From Sternotherus odoratus (lineage: Eukaryota > Chordata > Testudines > Kinosternidae), in NCBI GenBank assembly GCA_032164245.1, contig JAVMKO010000003.1:36455390-36519389 (forward strand): DNA of 64,000 nt, in the 5' to 3' direction. The notes under the pieces were generated by a model. It saw nothing but the letters and a program-made list of their open reading frames with translations, ran no database searches and was not told the origin of the DNA. Made by a program: the position numbers and the translations under genes. This document shows, piece after piece, positions 24,120-34,610 of this stretch (position 1 is the first letter of the stretch; every line of letters begins with the position of its first letter).

Positions 24120-24709
24120 CAAGAGAAACTTATGAGAATCATTATTTCTCTTCTCTTTCTTGTGTCCTTCAAGAACATTTTTGCAGCCTCAAATGATTTC
24201 CATGCACTGGTGTCATGTTGCACAGATCAAAGCACACCTAACGGTCTTGCTGCTCTCAAAAGGCCCTTAAATAAAGTTTTCTTCATATCTGCTGTTTATC
24301 AGATACTGCTACCTGCTATATGGTATTCAAATGACTATGTCAAAATGCTTATTGTGACAGTCTTAACCATTAATATCAGTCTGTCCATCATGAGAAGAGA
24401 GAATGAAGATGTGACCTTTAGGAATATCACCCACACCAGGAAACCATTATGTGATCTGACTGAACGTGAGCAGGGAGATGTATGCAACTCTGACAATAAA
24501 AAAATAACATTTTTTGTATGGGGGAGGAGGAATGGGAGATTATGTGGGATGCTGTTAAACAATCCACCTGTGAAACAATCATCAAATAGTGCTTTGTTAG
24601 TATCACAAGCTGGAATGATCTGTTTTGGTATTATTAATGCATCCTTTCACCAAAATATCTATGCTCAAATCTGTGTTACTTTTGAGACGAGCAACAAAAT
24701 TTCCCCAGT
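24120..24709 (+). CDS. Unassigned exon-like open segment, 590 bp
   Basis: I do not recognise this sequence. The frame is open across the whole segment. It begins just after a pyrimidine-rich acceptor (TTCTGTTCAGTTTTTGCAG) and runs into a good donor (GTAAGA at 24710), whose TAA is also the first stop. An ATG at 24132 is followed by a hydrophobic stretch (MRIIISLLFLVSF...IFA) that resembles a signal peptide. A second hydrophobic stretch (LIVTVLTINISLSI) lies near residue 80. About six cysteines and several N-x-S/T sites follow. A 590-base open run is rare by chance at this base composition. It ends in phase 2 and does not join in frame to the two other exon-like segments downstream, so a working gene is not shown. 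It could be a lineage-specific gene, a decayed gene or chance. Confidence 0.3.
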
Positions 24710-25497
24710 GTAAGACAGATTTTGGGAGATTTGTTTATGCAATATATTATTTCTTCATACAAAGCTATTTCTTCTATTATATACCAATCTTCGTATAGTG
24801 CTATTAGTGTTGTACTAGTTTCTCCTACATATTGTTCAAGGTCAAAGTCAAAGTGCTATTGCTCTTTCACAGGACATATCAATTAAAGTTTTATTGCTTC
24901 CTATGTCTGGTTGTAAATAATTGAAACCGGATATGACAATTTACTTGTTTTTTCCCCAAGTGTCGGCATTTTACATACCTTGTGATAAATAATAACTGAT
25001 GATGCAGCTGGTCATCATTAGACTTCATTATGTTCCTGAGGCAAGAGGTGGCCTTTCAAGTTCAGAATTGATTTGTTCTTGTGTGCAACACATCTAAGAA
25101 GACATCAAGAGTTTATTCTGAGAGTTGATATTGTGTATTAAGGTCCTAAACCAAACGCCATCAGATAATGGGAGCCTATTCAAAAAGCTGCTTGGATTTT
25201 GAGAAAATTTGCAGGAATACCATTTGTTTTACTTCTGAAATCTGTTAAACTTTTTGTTGTTGTTTCATTAGACTTCTATTATATTCTGCCTTATATTGAT
25301 TTACCATACATTTATAGCTCTGTACAACAGTATACACTGTACGCTTTGTCTTTCAAACACACTTGCTCACTAGGAGAGATTTTCTTTCAAAATTATGTTC
25401 CCTTTTAGCAATGATAAAATATCATTTTCCATATCTGTAACCCCAACCATTTTACTATGACTCTTACATCTCTGGATTTTTTTGTTTTGTTATAAAG

Positions 25498-25553
25498 GTG
25501 AATAACCTATCTTCCAAATTAATCAGTGCTGTGATTGGGCTTGTCATCTTCAC
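25498..25553 (+). other. Exon-like segment, 56 bp, unassigned
   Basis: It lies between TTTTGTTATAAAG and a consensus donor GTAAGT. Only one frame is open, reading VNNLSSKLISAVIGLVIF, a membrane-like segment. It is too short to be convincing alone. Confidence 0.15.
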
Positions 25554-27179
25554 GTAAGTACGATTGCTTGATCAAACTGATGTATAAACACAAGTTCTAA
25601 GTCTAGGGGACTGTTTGGCTTTTACGATGCCATTGAGCAATTCCCAATTCCAAACAGCCAAAGGGTGAATCATAAAATATTTGGAAGTTAGAAACCTGTC
25701 TGAGCCAAAGTACTATATAGGAAGAAAAGATAGTTACGAATGATCCAACCAATAGGTAATACAGGGGTTTTTAAAGGATTCAAAGTTGTTGGATTTTTTT
25801 TTCTCCGTGCGGGCACTAGTCAGAACAGAACAAACTTAACTTAGTTTTACAGGTGAAAAGGTAACTGTTTTTCTCAATGCAACTGAAATAGAATCTGAAA
25901 GTTGACAGTCCTGGCAGGTTCTGAAATGAGGTGAGATGATTAAAGCTGCTATGCAATTACCAGCCTATATCAATGACTGTACAGTGCTCACACAACAATC
26001 CGTGTCCTAGGCCTCACAGTTCGGAATCCTAAATGAGTTCTTCATAACCCCACATTCTAAGCTTTTCTGCAGTGCTATTTGAGATGGTACAAGGCATTAC
26101 CACTGATCCAGCTTCTGTTGGCATGGCATGGAGGATTAATACCTATTCAATGAGACAGAATATATCCCCAAATTCCTAATCCTGGCTGGTTGGGAGACAA
26201 ACCACCATCCCCATTAATATGTAATCCATTGGTGTAGGGAGGGCTGATCTCACAAATGCTGTACAGAACAAGCCTTGGATTTTACTTGCATTCACCATGC
26301 AAATAAACCCCTGTTAAGTTGCTAGCTCTGTCAATATACCAGTTAGGCCACTGGGAGAAATATCTCAACTCAATTTCATCATACCTGGATAGTCATCATA
26401 ACCAGGTCTTTGCCACCAAGATGTACAATCTTTGTAACCCATACTGGTATGAGTTTTGTGTGATTTAGCATAGAATGGGCAATCCTCCTTAACAGTCAAT
26501 ATTAAAAACTATAGATGGCAGCAGATTCCTTAACTGTATCCTCTGTATAAAAACCATGTAATAGAATGAATGGTTCTGTAAGTAGCATGTTTTGCTTGAG
26601 TCAATTTATGTCCTAAATCTTTATAAATATGAACAGTAGATGCAATACTCATAGAAAAGAGCTAATCTGATTTCATGCTATGAAACCCATGCCAGGTTAG
26701 CTAGATTCTGTCCAATGGCAAGTCAAACTGGAAACCATGGTACCTGCTAGAAGCTCTCTTTCTATGTTAGAATTGATTTTACAAACTTTGTTCATTTACC
26801 AATCATTTCAAGGATTTAAATTTCACACATGAAATAAACTTGCTTCAGTATAGATTAACAACATCCAAACATTATTTCAATTCTTAGCAAAACCTTCATT
26901 CTTAGCAAAACCTTTATACCAAGAATAGAAATACCATTTTGTTACGATCACATTAAAAATGCACAGCACTGTAGCCTGTTGTGTCATGCTTTGGCCTTCA
27001 CAGACACAGCAGTTATTTTGTGATTTATTATATCAGCATAGTATATGACATCTCAGATTACATTAAGGAGTCCATGAACTGTTTTTTTTATTATTATTAT
27101 TGTGCTTTTATCATCCCTTACAAAAATAGTTCTAGGCACTAAAAATCATCTAACTGCCTTTGTATCACCTATTTTTCAG

Positions 27180-27341
27180 ATACGGGTAGCCTTACATCAA
27201 AGGATTTCTATTGAAGAATTTTTATCTGAGACAGGTTACAAGTCTTCAGATTATTTCCCTGTTAAACAGTATGATTTTGTAAAAACAAGCATAAGGGGAA
27301 TTTGTACCAACTTGATATTTTCAAAGGAGAATGTAACTAGG
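27180..27341 (+). other. Exon-like segment, 162 bp, unassigned
   Basis: A strong acceptor (ATCACCTATTTTTCAG) precedes 54 open codons (IRVALHQRISIEEFL... to ...KENVTR), ending at AGG|GTATAA, a weaker donor. Its length is an exact multiple of three and its composition looks coding-like. I cannot match it to a family. Confidence 0.25.
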
Positions 27342-27349
27342 GTATAAAT

Positions 27350-28720
27350 GAATTTCACCTTCCAAAAGCTAAACCTGTGAGGAGCAACATGGGCATTGAC
27401 TAGAGAATGCAACTCCTATGGAATCCCCAAAGGGATGCAAGTGCTTCCTTGAATCCCCCAAATTTGGGCAATAATTTGACCAACCCACAGCCACTGAACT
27501 GAATTATCTGCATAGACCACACAATCCACCCACTGATATTGGATTCAGATAATTAATGAGACTATCCTCAAATTCACTCTAAACTGTTTCATTTTAATGT
27601 AGGATATTATTAATTTTTGGTGTCCTCTGCCTTTCATCCAGTGTTTCTATGGCAGTGCCATGAACAGTGAATGGGGGGCTGTTATAAGGCTTGCTGAGGA
27701 GTCACAATAAGGCTTGTTGTGGGATACTGGTTTATGCTCGGATTTAGGAGCTACTTGGCCTGCCTGCTGCTACCTGAGATCTGCTTCTCTCAAGTGATCC
27801 TCCTTGGAGCACCACCATTTATTTCTCATCCCAGCTACTAAGCAGTGGGCATCTTAACTTTCATTCACATTGTATTCTTGGGGTCCCTCTTTACTGGTGG
27901 CTGTTAGAAGTCATCCCAATACAATCAGGAGCTCCGCATCAGTTTGAGGACAGCTGGGGAGAATATAGTGACTTGATTTGGATGGTCTGTACTGTGACCT
28001 CCATCATGTGACTCACCATTTCTTACTGTCTGGGGTGATACTTAACATGACTGTAATACTATGAGCCACTTTTGATACAATCAGCTGCCCAATTGTGGCT
28101 GCAGTTACTTTGCACTTACCTTTGGGACCTGTGACTGGTTTTCAGCAAGGTAAACTCCTCAGTTTCAGGCATTTGTTTTGAGAATTAAGGGAATAAGAAT
28201 TCACCAGCCGATTTTGGCTCCTGTGAACATATAACTGGCAAGTTTGTACTTTGAAAATTTAGCCATAATGTCACTTTCAGTCCTTTTCTTTTTCATTGCA
28301 ATCAATTTCATGAGAAGGAACTTTCAAGGGAAGAGTTCCAAAACTCTTTTTTGCTATATTTCTGAAGACAGAAGCTGATTTCAAGAGACCTGGAGGAAGG
28401 TTTGAGTCTTTATTTAACTGAATACCACTTCTGCAAATCATTTATCAGGCCCCATTCACTTACTCCTAGTTTTACTGATCATTATGATTTCTGAATTTGA
28501 TTTCTAAAATTGATTGAAAAATGTAAGGTTGCCCTGACAAGTTAACTACCGTCACAGCCATCAGAGCACAAAAACAGCTGCAATAGCATTCTGCAATGAG
28601 GGCAAAATGGAGGATGTCTCGGTGTGTATGTGTGTGTGAAACACAACATCATGCAAGCAAAAGTAAGCAAATTTATTTTTTTCTACTAACATAGTAATGA
28701 TTTTGTGGTTGGATACATAA
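27350..28720. other. Intergenic stretch
   Basis: I see no gene or clear repeat here. Confidence 0.4.
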
Positions 28721-28724
28721 ACCC

Positions 28725-29140
28725 CACACTGCCCAGGAAAGGGTTAATGAGCTGCTGTGGGCTCAATCAGCCCCACCCAGCTACACCTGCAGTAGGTGTC
28801 GGGCTTACAGGAAGGAGTTAAAAGGGGAGAGCACATCTCAGTTGGGAACTGTTTGGGAGGGAGAATATTCCAACTCTCACTGAGGGAAGCCTGTTTGGGG
28901 GTGAAGAACTGTTCAAGAGACTGTTGTCTGACAAAGCCTCACTGGGGGAAGGTAGGTCTGACTTGTGACAAGTGGGGTGATTTGCTACTAGGGCTTTGCT
29001 TGTTGTTGCTGGATGAAACTGCTGCAGGTGGTATCCTGCCCTAAGGAGGTGAGAGCCAAAGAAAGATCTCTTTGTTTTGTACACCCAACAGGTACCCAAG
29101 CAGTGCCTTGCTGGGAACCCAAAAACAATTCTGTCACAGG
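28725..29140 (+). mobile_element. LTR fragment related to 34110-34610
   Basis: It shares the order CCCCACACTG, AGGGGTTAA-like, GGGCTCA-TCAGCC, CACACCTGCAG-like and then a TATA-like 'GTTAAAAGG' with the segment at 34110-34610. It probably ends near TCTGTCACA (29140). No internal retroviral sequence is attached. The boundaries are approximate. Confidence 0.45.
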
Positions 29141-29532
29141 CTTATATTCTAAGTTGTATGTGCTATATTGATAGCTGTTTATAATAATCATGTCAGTAGA
29201 AACAGCATTATTACAACTTGAATGAAATTTTAAATTAAGGAAAGAGGGTGAAATCCTGCTTCTGTTGAAGTCACTGGCATAACTTCTACTGACTCCCTTT
29301 TCCTCTTGAAATCTTGACCCCCCCCCCACTCCCCGAAGAATTGGATGCACATGGCTAAGAAACCAAAACTGAAAAAAACCTCTACCTGCTGATTTTTTGC
29401 TAAACTAATTATTTAGCAGTGCCTAAGGTTCTAGTCAGTGCCCTGTTGTCTTAGGCACTGTACACTTGCATAACAAAAAGACTGTCCCCTGTCTTTCTTG
29501 TACTAGGCTGTTGGGAAAACATTGAAGAAAAG

Positions 29533-29630
29533 TGACCGAGTCCTGTGGCACCTTAAAGACTAACTAAAAGGTGCCACAGGACTCTTTGTCACTTCTACTA
29601 TTCCAGACTAACATGGCTACCTTTCTGATT
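29533..29630. mobile_element. Short palindromic Penelope-tail insertion with 12-bp TSD
   Basis: The left arm GAGTCCTGTGGCACCTT (29538-29554) is the reverse complement of AAGGTGCCACAGGACTC (29568-29584). The right arm continues with the Penelope end sequence to 29630. The insertion is flanked by a perfect duplication ATTGAAGAAAAG (29521-29532 and 29631-29642). Confidence 0.88.
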
Positions 29631-30682
29631 ATTGAAGAAAAGCTGTCTTAAGATTCATTTCATTTTCTGCCAATTGATAGTGCCCAATCCTGAGAAGTGC
29701 TGAGTACCACACAAGTCCAATTAACTTTGTGGGGAATTACAAGTGTTTAGGATTCCTTTCTCAAATTGAGACTGGCTATTGAGGTTACTTCTGTAAGTAA
29801 GGAAAGCAGGATTTGGCTCTCTAGGTTGTAGAATAAGCTAAAGTTAGGGTCTGATCCAACACTCACTAATGTCCTTGGGAGTTTTCCACTGACTTCAGTG
29901 GAAGGTGGTTCAGGCCCCTAATGCACTACAACAATATTTTTTTAAAAATAATAAAAAAAACAAACTGGTCCACTAAAATAAAGTAAAAGAGGATAGCTAC
30001 AAAGTGTGTACAAATTTGGCTCTCAACTGCATGGAAGACTAATAATCGATCAAAGGTTACTTAGTATTCATTTTTTGGGCCATCTTGGTTAGGTAGGACC
30101 CAATTCTGGAAACCTGTATGCTTGTGAGTAACCTTTATTTATAATTCAGGTGAAGTTCATGAAACTGCTACTCAGATTAATATTTTTCAGTTTTGAGCTT
30201 CAAAGTATGTTACCACTGAATTTAATTCTTGGTTTCACTGCAGGAAGAACAAAGTAGACAAAACTCTTCTGGTGTAAATCTACTTATCTATTTTAGGATT
30301 TATATTGGCACCCAGCACTCAAGTAGCTTATCTATTATAAAGTTATCCATAAACTTAAATTAAATATAAATATATTAAAACATTTGTTACCTATTTGAAG
30401 CTGTTCAGAATAGCATCTCTGCTAGTTTGTAACCTCAGCAATAGCTGCTGTAAAGGTAATGTCAAAGGTCCTGCTAACCTGACCAATGTCCTGTATGGCC
30501 CATATGTCCTGTAGGGACCTAAGAAATGTTTTCAATGAAGTAAAAAAAATCACAAATCAATAGCTTTATATTTGGCTGGGAATGGGCAGTAAACATGAAG
30601 AGTAACAAAGCCAGTCTGCTTCAGAAGCTCATGAGCCACTTAGGTTTTCAATCCTGTGTAGCAAAACAAGCTATGCACATTC

Positions 30683-31405
30683 TAGGAGTGTCAAGAATCA
30701 GAGAGGTAGCCGTGTTAGTCTGGAATAGCAGAGGTAACAAAGTCCTGTGGCACCTTAAAGACTAACTATAAAGTTTTGAAGCATAAGCTTTCGTGGGCTA
30801 ATACCCACTTCGTCGGATACAAGCAGTGGAAGTGTCCAGAGGCAGGTACAGAAAAGTAGGCAAGAACCAGGTAGGAGGTAACAAGGTTAGTCCAATTAGG
30901 CTGAACCAGCTTGTTATCTCCAATCAGGGAGGGTGGGTTATTCTTCCAGCAGTTGAATGGGGGGTGTGAACATGGAGAGAGGAGAAGCTATTTTTGTAAT
31001 TAGCGAGCCATTGAAGGTCTTTGTTCAGTCCCATATTGATTGTGTTAAATTTGCAAATGAATTGCAGCTCTGCAGTTTCCCTTTGCAGTGAGCTTATACT
31101 AGGAGTGGTGTCCAACCTTATTACACAGGAGGGCCACAAACTTAAACACAACTTTGTGTGGGTTAAACAGATTATATGCATCTTTAATAGGAGTTAGTTA
31201 CGTGTATTGACTTATATTTTAAGTTCAGCTTGTTTCATATGTAGTTAGTGTTGTCTGTTTACACACTTGCGTAAACTAAAGTGATGTAAACATCATGAGA
31301 AAGCACAAATGAATTGACCGGTAGTATGTGTTGAAGCAGGCTGCTGGCCTTATGAAATGCTCTGGTAGGCTATAGATGGCTTGTGTCATAGGTTGGGCAC
31401 CCCTT
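30683..31405. mobile_element. hAT-like element interrupted by a Penelope copy
   Basis: The right end GGTTGGGCACCCCTT mirrors the left end GGTGTCCAACC at about 31105. The first 8 or so bases of the left terminus have been carried to the far side of a Penelope insertion (30691-31098). The interior is AT-rich with no transposase. The outer duplication is not recognisable. Confidence 0.55.
30691..31098 (-). pseudogene. 5'-truncated Penelope-like element with TSD
   Basis: The minus strand reads the very end of the Penelope protein (LQRETAELQFICKF, then GLNKDLQWLANY, to a stop at about 30924). The same non-coding tail as at 1462-1650 follows, including the hammerhead-like hairpin at about 30790-30820. 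The copy is flanked by the 9-bp duplication CTAGGAGTG (30682-30690 and 31099-31107). It is truncated at the 5' side and keeps only about 55 codons, so it is dead. Confidence 0.9.
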
Positions 31406-31449
31406 TATTAAGGCAAGTCACCAGTGAGTTAATATACTAGTATAATCAG

Positions 31450-32540
31450 CTGAGGTCCCTTGATGTCTTGGACCAAAACAACCTCCTCCTCCCACCACCC
31501 ACCTGAGATCACAAGGGTTCACAAACAAACTCTGGCAGATGAAGCACATGGGCAGAACATGAAAACACCAGTAGCATAAAACATTCCAGATTCATCCACA
31601 ACAGCATAAACAACTTTTAGATGACTATACCACCGCAGTAAAAGAGGCAAAACAGGCCTGCTACTCCTACACAAGCAATCCTGCAGAATGTTGGCCAGCA
31701 CAGCTAGGTCACATAGTGAACCACATAATCAACCCATACTGCATTGCCCAGACACAAGCACTGAGCACTATAAAGAGTTGACCGTATACTTCACCTCCCG
31801 CCTGGTTTGGCCCAATCACGCATAGTGAAGCTCATGAAGAAGTATTAGTCTCAATGTGTGAAATGGATCCATGTTTTTGCAGGCTACAGAGTGATTATGT
31901 CCACTAATGAAAACAGTCCATGCCTCCTTCAGAAAAGTATATCTGCCTTACTTTATGAAGAATAAAAAGGTTCTCCCAGAAACCGACATTCAACCCTGAA
32001 GATCTCTGCAGCTACTGTCCTGTCTCAACCTCCTATTCACAGACACCAAGTTTCAACAACAAGTGATATCAGCTGACATCCTGAATGCCTCAAAATCAGC
32101 ACAGCTCTAGCATCCCTAAATGATGACCTTATGAGTATGGACATAAGCAAGATTTCTGTGCTCATACCAGTATGTGCATACAATGTAGTCACAGACAAAA
32201 CATTCAACTTCCCTGAGACAAACACCCTCAAAAGAAGGCAGCTATGCAACAGGCAAGATCCTGTGTGTATTTTCAACACTCCAAATATGGAGTTATTGCT
32301 TGTGGCATGATGTTTCCTTTTCATGTACCCATCTACAGTAGTAAAACAGGGATGAGGAATCTCTAGGAAAAATCTTCAACTGCAGTAAATCTACGCTGTT
32401 GTCTAATGTCTCTGTTGCCCAGAGTATCAGCATACTGATTGACTGCTTCCTTACCAGGAACCAAAAAGTGGTTTCACCAAAACACTGAACAGCAGCAATG
32501 CTAAAGCAACCCCTACAGGACTCCATATAGGCAGACTGTA
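31450..32540 (+). pseudogene. Fossil LINE reverse transcriptase (CR1/L2 group)
   Basis: Fragments in shifting frames resemble the reverse transcriptase of CR1/L2-type LINEs. One frame near 31995 reads NPEDLCSYCPVS, matching the conserved 'D-L-SYRP(V/I)S' block. About 100 bases further on, a frame reads ASLNDDLMSMDISKISVLI, matching the 'L-DDL...D---S-L-LLDL' block before the catalytic aspartates. Many stops and frameshifts show it is very old. Confidence 0.55.
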
Positions 32541-33454
32541 AGCTGATTACTCCAGTGGTTATTTTAATGACTCTTTATAGTGTCCGTGATAAAACAAGGA
32601 ACTGAGCTAGTGTGTTTGTGGATAAGAGCCTTACAGCTTCCTTAAATTGTGCCAAATTCACACATAGGTGCTGCCCTGTCTCTAATCCCACAGTGGAGCA
32701 TGGAGACTCACAGGGGGTATGCAGAGTGGTGGAGAAGAGGCTGTATTTGGCTTCCTCCCATGCACCAGTCAGCAGAGCAAGCTAATCATCCAATAACAAA
32801 TTATATATACACCCCCCAAAAAAGGGGTGTACTAGTGTGTGCCTTGGTGAACAGCCTGGGAATTCCAAGAGGCCGAATCCTCCCTGCTGCTCTCCCTGAG
32901 GTGGTGTTTCTGCCTTTCATATAGCATTTTGGGGATGGAGCAAGGAAGGGAGCATTACTTCTGTTTTAAGTAGGGGCACAGGGGGCATGGCTGCAAAGAT
33001 AAGGGAAAGGAAGTGCTGGAAACAGTAATCTGCTTATTACATTGGAAATAATGACCATAGTGAATCTGTAGAAGGTGAGGGTAGGGACGTTACACCTTTA
33101 AAATAAAATGTTGCGTAGTCACCCTTAAGTCTAGCTTTTCTAACTTGAGTATTTGACTTTGAAAGTGTTACTGTACATTCTTTAATGTGTCTTTGCATTT
33201 ATAATTTACAAAATAAAGATGAGACCTTGCTCTCTCCAACACTGGTATAAATCAAGAATAATTCCATGGGAGTTACTAGTTGCAGAGCACTTTTGAAAAG
33301 CTGGCCACTTAAAGTGCCAATAATTAGGTGTAATAATTTAGGCACTTTTTAAAATTCTTGGCCTATACCTATTGTCAGTAAAACTTTGCTCTTCATTTCA
33401 GAAGTGAGGCTCTTGTAAAGGTCAGTGGAAATCTTGTATTTGCCTCTTAGTGTA
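32541..33454. other. Intergenic stretch
   Basis: I see no gene or clear repeat here. Confidence 0.4.
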
Positions 33455-33598
33455 GAAAGTAATGTAGAAGTTTTTAAGGTCAGGCATGACAAAGCCCTTG
33501 CTGGGATGATTTAATTGGGGATTGGCCCTGCTTTGAGCAGGGGTTTGGACTAGATGACTTCCTGACTAGATATCCATCCCTGATAGTCTGATTCTATG
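33455..33598 (+). mobile_element. CR1 LINE 3' end
   Basis: 'ggtcaggcatgacaaagccc', then 'gctgggatgatttaattggg', then 'gggtttggactagatgactt' and the terminal 'attctatga' are the CR1 3' tail. The copy is heavily 5'-truncated. Confidence 0.9.
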
Positions 33599-34109
33599 AA
33601 ACTGGTCCTATAAGTTTCTATACTTTTTGGACCAAAAGGGAGATCTACCTTAATCGCATTAATAAGGATATTTCTGGATTTAGGTACCAATCCATGATGT
33701 GTGAGTTTGAAAGTTATTTATGGGAAATGTGGTTTTTAAAATACTTTAAAATGAAATTCCTTTTCTCTTTAATCATATTCATTTGATTTGAGTCTTTAAG
33801 CTGACACTGATAAGATTAATTTAATTAGTCGCCCTGAAATGTTAGTTTAATCACCTTAACTTATCTGATTAAATATTTCATGCATGGTGCTGGTAGCTTA
33901 TTTTTTTCCCTTTACTCTTAATGTTTCTATCTCTTCCATCTTTAGAACAGTGTAGCAGACACTGAAATAATTTCAAGCCAATAAGAACCAATTAATGCAA
34001 ATAGGGTTCTTGGTTATTCAAAATAGTAGCCTCATGTCATGTGTACAAATTAATAACAATGTCATCAGCTACTCTACCATGAGGGTAAAGATTGTGTTTG
34101 CAGGTATGG

Positions 34110-34610
34110 CGGGTGTACCAACCCCACACTGGGCAACAAGGGGTTAAAGGATTATTTTGGGCTCAGCCAGCCTCCCCCTGCCACACCTGCAGCAAATGCT
34201 CCATCAGCTGGAGGAATTAAAAGGCAGGGAATTAATTAATTGTGGGGGCAGAGCTGGAGGTGAGCAGACTCACGGCTCCAGCAGAGAGAGGGAAGCCTAA
34301 GACTCTGACACAACTGCGTAAAGGGGTCCATCCTGAGGGAAGGACGGACCCAGGAAAAAAGGAAGTATCCTATGGACCTTGGACTTTAGTAACTCCCCTT
34401 ACTTACTGTGGTTTGAGTTTCCCCACCAGGGAAAGCCTTGGACTAAGCTGACGCCAGGGGGGTGGACAAGAGGAAGAGGCCCATGGAGGACATAGCCCAA
34501 AGGGCCCTCGTTTAGAGCCGGGTGGAGTGGGAGGGCCTAACCCACTACCCTCATGGCAGGCAGAAGCTGCAGCCATAACCACTAGGCCACACTCCCCTAG
34601 AGGACCATTA
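34110..34610 (+). mobile_element. LTR fragment
   Basis: It starts near ACCAACCCCACACTGGGCAA, has a TATA-like AATTAAAAGG (about 34215) and ends near ACCACTAGGCCACACTCCCC. It is related to 28725-29140. The exact ends and the duplication were not found. Confidence 0.45.

Noticed and set aside
32649..32924. 91-codon frame downstream of the fossil LINE
   Set aside because: No similarity to LINE or host proteins that I can see.
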